6,592 bases of DNA. Source: Planctomycetota bacterium (GTDB lineage Bacteria > Planctomycetota > Planctomycetia > Pirellulales > Pirellulaceae). The notes under the pieces were generated by a model. It did not search any database. It was not told the DNA's origin and worked only from the letters and a program-made list of their open reading frames with translations. Position numbers and translations under genes: made by a program. Location of the stretch: assembly GCA_019347795.1 (NCBI GenBank), contig JAHWKS010000335.1:1-6592 (forward strand), in the 5' to 3' direction. How positions within the stretch are numbered: position 1 is the stretch's first letter; every line of letters starts with the position of its first letter. Shown in pieces: positions 1 to 5,591 of the stretch.

Positions 1-2
1 AG

Positions 3-54
3 GATTCGTTCCGCTTCGGCGCAGGGAGTCGCGCCGAAGATTTCGCCTCGAATC
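3..54 (-). terminator. Nested stem-loop downstream of the response regulator gene
   Basis: A perfect nine-pair stem, cttcggcgc (14-22) with gcgccgaag (31-39), encloses an 8-nt loop. A second six-pair stem, gattcg (3-8) with cgaatc (49-54), encloses it. The structure begins 25 bases after the regulator's TAG (80-82) on the minus strand. No T-run follows it within the window, so it may be a Rho-dependent or 3'-stabilising structure rather than a standard terminator. The stem is symmetrical and could also act on transcripts from the plus strand arriving from the left. The remaining bases 1-79 show no gene. Confidence 0.45.
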
Positions 55-79
55 TATTACTCAAATCCCGCGTACGACG

Positions 80-1480
80 CTATGCCGATTTGCGGCCTGG
101 CTTCTCTCGCGGGGCGTAGCCGTAACTGCGCAGCTTGTTGGCCAGCGTCCGCACGCCGATCCCCAAAGCCTGCGCCGTCTTGCCACGATGCCCGTCAAAG
201 CGCTGGAGCGTCGCCTCGATCAGCCGCCGCTCCATCTCCTGGAGGTTTACTTCGGTGGACGCCGCTTCGCCGGCCGACGATTGGATTTCACCGATCAGCC
301 ATGTTCGCAGCTCATCCGCTTGGATCGTCTCGCATCGACCGAGCACGCTCGCGCGGGTCGCGAGGTTCTCCAGCTCGCGCACATTGCCGGGCCACGAGTA
401 TTCCATCAGCAGCTCCAGCGCGGAGGCGCTAAGGTTCCGCGGCGCCTGCCCCAGCCGCTGCGCCGCGCGGGCGAAGAAGAACTCCATCAGTTCGGGGATG
501 TCCTCCTTCCGCTGGCGGAGCGGCGGGGTCTGCAGCGGCACCACCGCCAGGCGGAAGTATAAATCTTCGCGAAAGCGGCCGGCGGCGATCTCCTTACGAA
601 GGCAGCGGTTCGTGGCCGCCGCCACCCGCACGTCTACGGATCTTGTCGCGCTTTCGCCGACGCGCTCGAAGGCCCGCTCCTGAAGCACGCGGAGCAGCTT
701 GGCTTGAAGGGAAAGCTCGATTTCCGTCACCTCGTCCAGGAACAGCGTCCCGCCGTCCGCCAACTCGAACCGCCCGACCCGCGGCGCGTCGGCGGTGGTG
801 AAGGCGCCGCGGACGTGGCCGAACAGCTCGCTCTCCATCAGGTGCGGCGAGAGCGCCGGGCAGTTGACGCTCACCAGCGTCCCGGCGGCCCGCCGGCTGG
901 CGGCGTGGACGGCGCGGGCGACCAGTTCTTTGCCCGTTCCGCTTTCTCCCAAGATCAGCACCGTCTCGCTGGTGGGGGCGACTTGCGCGATTCGCTGGCG
1001 TAACCGCTGTATGGCGGGACTGGCCCCGATCATCGCCGGCCCGGCGTCGCCGCCTCCCGCCGGCGCCGCGATGCGCCGCGGCCCGCCGAGTTCGCGCAGG
1101 GCCCGCCTGACCAGTTGCTCGAGCTGGTCGGCGTCGAACGGCTTTTCCAGGTAGTCGAAGGCCCCGCGGCGCATCGCCTCGACTGCCGAGGCGACGCTGG
1201 CGTGCGCGGTGATCATCGCCACTTGCGCCTCGCCGCCGCGCTCGCTGAGGGCGCGCAAGAACTCCAGGCCGTCCATCCCCGGCATCTGCAGATCCGTGAG
1301 GATAACGTCGAACTCCTCGCGATCAAGCCGCCGCAGCGCCTCCACGGCGCTGGAAGCGCAACTCACCTCGTGACCGGCACAGCGGAGAATGTCGGCCATC
1401 GCCTCGCGTGCGCTGGCGTGATCGTCCACCACCAGCACGCGACCGGTGAGAGCGTGCGGCTCGGCGACAATTGGGGGCAT
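80..1480 (-). CDS. NtrC-family sigma-54-dependent response regulator
   Basis: This 466-residue cytoplasmic DNA-binding activator would, when phosphorylated, use ATP to open sigma-54 promoters. It has the three classic domains. The receiver (about 13-130) has Asp19/Asp20, phosphoacceptor Asp63, Thr91 and Lys113. The AAA+ domain (about 150-380) has Walker A GESGTGKE at 178-185, the sigma-54 contact loop GAFTTA at 225-230 (consensus GAFTGA), Walker B ending LFLDE at 246-250, FREDLYFRL around 303-311 with likely arginine fingers, and WPGNVRELEN near 363-372. The Fis-type helix-turn-helix covers about 415-455. Length is normal for the family. The frame stays open upstream to 1735, but the ATG at 1480 is chosen because AAGGA lies 7 nt before it, the receiver begins just after it, and the longer frame would cover the kinase gene's 3' end. 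It follows the kinase gene by 34 nt, so the two are almost certainly cognate. Target genes are unknown; a flagellar role is inferred from neighbours. Family assignment is secure. Confidence 0.95.
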   Translation of the reverse strand: MPPIVAEPHALTGRVLVVDDHASAREAMADILRCAGHEVSCASSAVEALRRLDREEFDVILTDLQMPGMDGLEFLRALSERGGEAQVAMITAHASVASAVEAMRRGAFDYLEKPFDADQLEQLVRRALRELGGPRRIAAPAGGGDAGPAMIGASPAIQRLRQRIAQVAPTSETVLILGESGTGKELVARAVHAASRRAAGTLVSVNCPALSPHLMESELFGHVRGAFTTADAPRVGRFELADGGTLFLDEVTEIELSLQAKLLRVLQERAFERVGESATRSVDVRVAAATNRCLRKEIAAGRFREDLYFRLAVVPLQTPPLRQRKEDIPELMEFFFARAAQRLGQAPRNLSASALELLMEYSWPGNVRELENLATRASVLGRCETIQADELRTWLIGEIQSSAGEAASTEVNLQEMERRLIEATLQRFDGHRGKTAQALGIGVRTLANKLRSYGYAPREKPGRKSA

Positions 1481-1487
1481 CCGAGAT

Positions 1488-1492
1488 TCCTT
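1488..1492 (-). promoter_or_regulatory. Ribosome binding site of the response regulator gene
   Basis: The minus strand reads AAGGA seven bases before the ATG at 1480, a strong Shine-Dalgarno match. It decides the start of the regulator, because the reading frame itself continues upstream without a stop into the kinase gene. Confidence 0.75.
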
Positions 1493-1514
1493 TCTCTGTC
1501 CAAGCTTCGGCCGA

Positions 1515-2363
1515 CTATGCCGCGCGGCGTTCGGCCGGCCGCGGAATATGAATGGTAAACGCGGCGCCCCCTTCGGGGCAGTTCCGCACGCAGACTCGTC
1601 CGCGATGCGCTTCGGCGATCCGCTGCACGATAGCCAGTCCCAGTCCGGTGCCTTCGCTCTTGGTGGTGAAGAACGGCTCGAACAGGCGTTCTTCGTCGTC
1701 CGGCGAGATTCCCGGTCCGCTGTCGGCCACTTCAATGTCCAGACCTTCCGAGCCGGTGCAGGCGGTAAGCACGAGTTGCCCTCCCTCGGGCATCGCGTCC
1801 AGCGCGTTGAGCATGAGGTTCAGCACGCAGCGACGGAGCATATCTGCATCGGCGAAGCCGAGAGCATCCGGGGGCGCATCGACCTCGACGCTCACGCCCT
1901 GGGCGGCGAACTGAGGCTTCAGCGATTCGCACACGTCCTGCAGCAGGCCGTGCAAGCTGAAGCTGCGCCATTGCGGGTCCCGGTCGCGAGTGAAGTTCAG
2001 CAGGTCGTTCACAGTGGCCTCCAGTGCAGTTAAACCCGAGTCGATCTTGTCCACGAACGAAAGCGTATCGGCGTCTCCCGCCAATCGGCGGCGTAGAAGA
2101 CTGCTGTACAGCGTCAGCGGCATGAGGCTGTTGCGGACCTCGTGAGCCACGTGCGACGCCATTTGGCCCAAGTCCGCCAGGCGGTTCTTTCTGGCGAGTT
2201 CTTTGTTTTTCACCGCCAGCTCGTCCGAGAGGCGGCGGACTTCCGCCCGCAGCGTCTCGTGCGACGCATGCAGGCGCTGCGTTGCTTCGTCCCATGCGGC
2301 GAGCACGGCCGCCAGATCCGGGCTGTCGTGGGCGGGTTCGGCTAGGGGAAGCGAAGCGGTCAA
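1515..2363 (-). CDS. Soluble NtrB/FlgS-like sensor histidine kinase
   Basis: This 282-residue kinase should autophosphorylate on His and pass the phosphate to the regulator encoded 34 nt downstream. A helical, probably coiled-coil N-terminus (about 15-62) leads into the dimerisation/phosphoacceptor domain with HVAHEVRNSL at 71-80; His74 is the likely phosphorylated residue, and Ser79 stands where Pro is usual. The ATPase domain follows, with the N box around Asn182-Asn186 (NLMLNALDAM), the G1 box DSGPGI at 214-219, the F box LFEPFFTTK at 227-235, and the G2 box GTGLGLAI at 238-245. There is no membrane segment, PAS, GAF or HAMP domain, so it is cytoplasmic and takes its signal through the N-terminal coil or a partner. 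The start is TTG at 2363, preceded by CAGGAA at an 8-nt spacing; the first in-frame ATG is at residue 68, inside the H-box region. It resembles the soluble FlgS-type kinases in layout, but its signal and targets are not shown by sequence. Confidence 0.93.
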   Translation of the reverse strand: MTASLPLAEPAHDSPDLAAVLAAWDEATQRLHASHETLRAEVRRLSDELAVKNKELARKNRLADLGQMASHVAHEVRNSLMPLTLYSSLLRRRLAGDADTLSFVDKIDSGLTALEATVNDLLNFTRDRDPQWRSFSLHGLLQDVCESLKPQFAAQGVSVEVDAPPDALGFADADMLRRCVLNLMLNALDAMPEGGQLVLTACTGSEGLDIEVADSGPGISPDDEERLFEPFFTTKSEGTGLGLAIVQRIAEAHRGRVCVRNCPEGGAAFTIHIPRPAERRAA

Positions 2364-2371
2364 TTCTGAAG

Positions 2372-2377
2372 TTCCTG
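2372..2377 (-). promoter_or_regulatory. Ribosome binding site supporting the TTG start of the kinase
   Basis: The minus strand carries CAGGAA, with 8 nt between it and the TTG at 2363. It makes the TTG the best start, because any ATG-only model would cut the kinase just before its phosphoacceptor helix. The site lies in the 24-nt gap after the stop of the upstream coiled-coil gene, so reinitiation by ribosomes leaving that gene is plausible. Confidence 0.7.
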
Positions 2378-2387
2378 CTGTGCCCGG

Positions 2388-2855
2388 TTACGACTCGGAT
2401 GACAAGTCCAATCGTACCGGGCTCGCCACGGGTTGATACGCATTGCGGGCTTCGGCGGCGGCCTGGGCATGGTCCAACTCCTGGGACACGGCGCTCCGCC
2501 GCCGCACCAGGGCGTCCTTGTCTTTCGCTTCCAGCGCCTTGACCTCCTCCACCAGCCGCTGGCACTGCTCGGCGGCGGCGCGGCACCGGCGGCGGTCCTC
2601 GGGCGATCGCCAGACCCTCGCTTCCGGATCCTGGCGGCGGAAACGCTCCAGGCGCGCGTCGAGACGCTGAACCTCCTCCAACAGACGCTGCTTGGCGCTG
2701 AGCACGCGGAGCAAGGTCTTCATGTCGTCCGAGTCGATCAGCGCGGGCTGCCGCACGGTCAGCTCACGGAGCTGCGTCACCACGCGCAGCTTGCGCGCCA
2801 CCAGCTCGGCGAGGGCGTCCGTGTCGTGCTCGTTCATGGCAATCCCATCGTCCAT
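2388..2855 (-). CDS. FlgN-like flagellar export chaperone candidate (small coiled-coil protein)
   Basis: This 155-residue (or 149-residue) hydrophilic protein has no signal peptide or membrane segment and is predicted mostly helical. It has a helix from about residue 10 to 38, a second from about 43 to 74 rich in Leu, Lys, Arg and Glu heptads (MKTLLRVLSAKQRLLEEVQ), a conserved-looking RRQDPEARVWRSPEDR hinge (73-88), and a third long helix from about 88 to 138. The C-terminus is a short, probably disordered tail. Size, helical hairpin layout and the charged pattern resemble FlgN-family chaperones, which in other bacteria hold hook-filament junction subunits for the flagellar export gate; I recall similar planctomycete proteins annotated this way, but no search was run. 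It lies 24 nt after the TPR gene and 24 nt before the kinase gene. The start is uncertain: ATG at 2855 or ATG at 2837 (residue 7); the first has a GC hairpin directly in front and no clear Shine-Dalgarno. It is surely coding; the FlgN function is moderate confidence. Confidence 0.8.
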   Translation of the reverse strand: MDDGIAMNEHDTDALAELVARKLRVVTQLRELTVRQPALIDSDDMKTLLRVLSAKQRLLEEVQRLDARLERFRRQDPEARVWRSPEDRRRCRAAAEQCQRLVEEVKALEAKDKDALVRRRSAVSQELDHAQAAAEARNAYQPVASPVRLDLSSES

Positions 2856-2856
2856 G

Positions 2857-2870
2857 CCGCGGACCCGCGG
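2857..2870 (-). promoter_or_regulatory. GC hairpin at the start of the FlgN-like gene
   Basis: Two CCGCGG hexamers stand 8 bp apart (2857-2862 and 2865-2870). In the minus-strand transcript they can form a five-pair all-GC stem with a 4-nt loop that ends one base before the ATG at 2855. It occupies the place where a Shine-Dalgarno would sit. It would hinder initiation at 2855 unless ribosomes finishing the upstream TPR gene (stop at 2880-2882) melt it, or unless the true start is the ATG at 2837. A regulatory role is inferred from position only. Confidence 0.35.
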
Positions 2871-2879
2871 GCGTTCCCG

Positions 2880-5456
2880 CTAATTCACGAGCAATATGTC
2901 CAGCAACTCCTCCCACTGGCCGGGTCCGTAGCGCGTGGCGCCGAGGAAGTCGGCGCCGGGATCCAGCCGGCTCAGGATCACCTTGGCCTGCTCCAGCACG
3001 CCGCGGGCCTCGGCCGGGCGCCGCATTCGGCGGTGGCAGGCGGCGATCTGCAAAAACGCTTCCAGCGCCGACGGCTCGTTCTGATAACGATTGGCGGCCA
3101 GCGTGTACGCGCGGATCGCCTCCTCGTAGCGACCCAGGTCGAACAGCGCGTCGGCGCGGCCGAAATAGGCGTTCCGCAACATTCCCCGCTCGACGGCGGT
3201 CAGCGGGGCCGCGGCGGCATTCACCTCGGTGGACTTCTCGCGCCAAGTGAGGCGGTCGATCAACTCGCTATAGGCGTTGACGGCCTTGGCCAGCTCTTCC
3301 TGCATCTCCCGCTCCACCGAGTTCCGCGTAGCGTCGAGCGTGATCGTGGCCAGCCGCTTGCGAGGATGCTTCGCGGCTTCACGATAAGCTTCCCCCAAAT
3401 AGTACCTGGCCCGCAGCGCCTGCGGCGCATTCGGATAGCGAGCGAGGGCCTCTTCCAGGACCTGGGCCGCCTCCCGGCAGGCGTCGTGAGCCTGCTGCAA
3501 CTTCGCCATCCCCGCTTTGATCGCCTCCGTCCCCGGACCATCGACGCCCGCCTTCCGGCTCTCGGCCTCGAACAGCTTTCCTTGCCGGAACGACGCTTCC
3601 CCCAGGAGGAAGAGCGAGTCGCGCCACTCAAGACTTTGCGGCGTGAGCGCCTCGTGCTCCAGGTTCTCTCGAAGCAGCGACTTGGCGGCCGCGGCGTCCG
3701 CCAATTCCAGGTGCGTCTGCGCCGCAAGCACGCGGGCGCGGTAGACCGCAGGATGCTCCGCGTGGAGGCTCATCACCGCCTGGAGCATCTCCAAAGCGCG
3801 GTCGAGATCCCCCAGCGACATCAGCGCCTCTCCCAACTGCGTCTGGGCGTCGGGCGTGTGCGGGGCGCCGTCCTGCTCCAGATACAGCTCGAACATGCGG
3901 GCGGCGTGGGAGAAGTCGCGTCCGCGGAGATAGCTTTGCGCGCTCTGCCAAACATCTTCGGGATATTCGCGCGTGCCGATTCGCAAGAGCGCCAGCCGGG
4001 CGTAGGCAATGCCCGCCAGACGATGCTCCCGCCACGCCTGCTTCTGAGCCGCTTCTCTTTCGTGCGGCGAAAGTCGCGCCACGTCGTCCGCCAGCCGCTG
4101 CGCCCGGTCAGCGTGGGCCTCGGCCCGCAGGATCATCGCCCGATCGGCGGGAAACACCGCGGGGAAAACCCGGGTCAGGTCAATTGCCTCCGCGTGTTTT
4201 TGCTGACCCAGCCAGCGGGCATAGGCCGCCAGCAGCCGGGCTCGAAAGCCGTCGAGCGACATCCACGGGTTGCTGTAATAGATGGGGATCGGCGACTCGG
4301 CCAGCAAACGCTGATATGCCTCCACGGCTTCGGCGTCGCGCCCCAGGTGTTGCAGAAGCTCGGCCTCGCCCAATCCGGCCGAGAGACCGCTCGGCGTCCC
4401 GGCGTGCAGGCGCCGCATGGCGGAGAATTGCTTGAGCGCTGCGGACAAATCGCCCAACTCTCGGAGGCATACGCACTGAAGGTAATCCGCCTGGCGGCGT
4501 TCGAAACGATCGATCGCCGACTGCTGGCGAACTTCCTCCAGCAACTGGATCGCCTCCGCCAGAGTCGCCGCTTTCGCGTTATCGGCGGCTTCCCTTTCGA
4601 CATCCGGCGCCGCAGGCTGTTGGGCCTGGCGCACCAGCAGCTTGGCCTGCAGCAGGCGAATGCGCGAGGCATGCGGCGATTCGGCTACGATCAACGGGTT
4701 CAGAGCTTCGCGAGCCTCCTCGAGGCGGTCCGCCGCGAGCAGAACGTCAATTCGCTCAAGGATCATCGCCAGCCGGTCTTCCGACGACAGCGACTCGTCG
4801 TTGAGCGCCAAGTCGTAATGCGTCAGCGACTTGCCCCATTGCGGGTTGGGAAGCCGCGCGTATCCTTCAGCCATCAGGCGATGAATGATCGAGTTCGGCG
4901 TGCGACCGTCAGCCACACCCTCCTCCAAAAACTGAACGCTGGCTGCGTAGCGTCCGGAAAGATTCAGACAAACGGCCGCCTGGAGAAACGCCTTCTCCTC
5001 CAGTTCAGAAGGCAGCCCTAGTTCGTCGGATTGCCGAAAGGAGCCTGCGGCCGCGCGGTACAGCGCCCGCTGCTCCTCGGGATCGAACCGCGCGGCCGCT
5101 TCCGCCGCCAGTCGCGCGCCGCGCACGAAGAGCGGCAATCCTTCTTGGCGCGACGTCGGATTCGGCGCCGCGCGCAGATCCTCGGCGATGGCGTGAGCTG
5201 CCTGAAAATCCTCGTCGGCAACCTCTTTCAAAAGAATCTCGAGCGTAGGCGCCTCGGCCGACGCACCCGCGCGGCTGAGCCGCCACGCTGCGCCTCCAGC
5301 AATGACGGCGGCCAGCGGAAGCAGGATCATCAGGCCGCGAGGCAATGGCTTTGCGCGCACCCAAGCGATCGCAACACGCGCGCGGACCCGCACTTGCGAA
5401 AGCCGGGTCGGCTTTGCGTCGGCGCCGGGTCCTGATTGCTCCCGCTGGCGAGCCAT
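2880..5456 (-). CDS. Membrane-anchored TPR-repeat protein, function unknown
   Basis: This 858-residue protein has a basic cytoplasmic N-terminus of about 40 residues (many Arg/Lys, no lipobox), one hydrophobic segment around 42-59 (LMILLPLAAVIAGGAAW) that looks like an uncleaved inner-membrane anchor, and then about 790 residues of helical repeats outside the cytoplasm. TPR-like units are recognisable around 165-180, 230-255, 330-385, 510-600, 610-695 and especially 760-830, where the A-D-A-L-F-D-L-G-R-Y-E-E-A-I-R-A-Y pattern is nearly canonical. The end has a short motif, ATRYGPGQWEELLDIL (840-855). TPR proteins of this type are scaffolds for protein-protein contacts; no catalytic motif is seen. 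The start is ATG at 5456, with CGGAAG seven bases upstream; a longer frame from TTG 5522 starts inside a hairpin loop. It precedes the FlgN-like gene by 24 nt and follows the HD-GYP gene after 135 nt. Partner and role are unknown; assembly or anchoring of a flagellar or other envelope complex is a guess from context. Confidence 0.9.
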   Translation of the reverse strand: MARQREQSGPGADAKPTRLSQVRVRARVAIAWVRAKPLPRGLMILLPLAAVIAGGAAWRLSRAGASAEAPTLEILLKEVADEDFQAAHAIAEDLRAAPNPTSRQEGLPLFVRGARLAAEAAARFDPEEQRALYRAAAGSFRQSDELGLPSELEEKAFLQAAVCLNLSGRYAASVQFLEEGVADGRTPNSIIHRLMAEGYARLPNPQWGKSLTHYDLALNDESLSSEDRLAMILERIDVLLAADRLEEAREALNPLIVAESPHASRIRLLQAKLLVRQAQQPAAPDVEREAADNAKAATLAEAIQLLEEVRQQSAIDRFERRQADYLQCVCLRELGDLSAALKQFSAMRRLHAGTPSGLSAGLGEAELLQHLGRDAEAVEAYQRLLAESPIPIYYSNPWMSLDGFRARLLAAYARWLGQQKHAEAIDLTRVFPAVFPADRAMILRAEAHADRAQRLADDVARLSPHEREAAQKQAWREHRLAGIAYARLALLRIGTREYPEDVWQSAQSYLRGRDFSHAARMFELYLEQDGAPHTPDAQTQLGEALMSLGDLDRALEMLQAVMSLHAEHPAVYRARVLAAQTHLELADAAAAKSLLRENLEHEALTPQSLEWRDSLFLLGEASFRQGKLFEAESRKAGVDGPGTEAIKAGMAKLQQAHDACREAAQVLEEALARYPNAPQALRARYYLGEAYREAAKHPRKRLATITLDATRNSVEREMQEELAKAVNAYSELIDRLTWREKSTEVNAAAAPLTAVERGMLRNAYFGRADALFDLGRYEEAIRAYTLAANRYQNEPSALEAFLQIAACHRRMRRPAEARGVLEQAKVILSRLDPGADFLGATRYGPGQWEELLDILLVN

Positions 5457-5463
5457 CGTGCAG

Positions 5464-5469
5464 CTTCCG
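5464..5469 (-). promoter_or_regulatory. Ribosome binding site of the TPR gene
   Basis: The minus strand reads CGGAAG, seven bases before the ATG at 5456. This moderate Shine-Dalgarno favours that ATG over the in-frame TTG at 5522. A stronger GAGGAGGAA run lies further upstream (about 5500-5508) but has no start codon at a suitable distance. Confidence 0.55.
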
Positions 5470-5514
5470 CGCAGGCTGCGGTTGGCGGCGTTCTTCGAAC
5501 TTCCTCCTCGCCCC

Positions 5515-5549
5515 GGCCGCAAGACGCGCGGCCTGTCGCCAACCGGCGA
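5515..5549 (-). other. Two tandem GC-rich hairpins between the HD-GYP and TPR genes
   Basis: In minus-strand order, the first is TCGCC-GGTT-GGCGA (5549-5536; five pairs, 4-nt loop). It is followed after 2 nt by GGCCGC-GCGTCTT-GCGGCC (5533-5515; six pairs, 7-nt loop). No T-run follows either stem, so an ordinary intrinsic terminator is not supported. They sit in the only long gap of the gene cluster and could attenuate, set a 3' end for the HD-GYP message, or form part of the leader of the TPR message. No convincing sigma-70 or sigma-54 promoter was seen in the gap. Confidence 0.45.
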
Positions 5550-5591
5550 AACACAAGCGGGGCGGTTTGTACCGGATCAAGCCAGGGCTCG

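Noticed and set aside
1481..1735. An 85-residue N-terminal extension of the response regulator
   Set aside because: It overlaps the end of the kinase gene, has no domain resemblance, and a strong Shine-Dalgarno precedes the ATG at 1480 right before the receiver domain.
1732..2586. A 284-codon minus-strand frame overlapping the kinase and FlgN-like genes
   Set aside because: The product is low-complexity (Arg, Gly, Pro and Ala rich) and overlaps the kinase's H-box and N box coding region in another frame; it has no domain.
2433..5021. An 862-codon open frame on the plus strand opposite the TPR and FlgN-like genes
   Set aside because: It lies antisense to two genes with clear domain features. 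Its protein is Arg-, Gln- and His-rich with no recognisable motif. Long antisense frames are expected where codons favour G or C at the third position.
5457..5522. A 22-residue extension of the TPR protein from a TTG at 5522
   Set aside because: The TTG falls within the loop of a hairpin and lacks a good Shine-Dalgarno, whereas the ATG at 5456 has one at correct spacing.
5514..5535. A sigma-54-like promoter (AGGCC to TTGC) upstream of the TPR gene
   Set aside because: The spacing between the GG and GC elements is 11 rather than 10, and the sequence is part of a hairpin; sigma-54 promoters tolerate spacing changes poorly.
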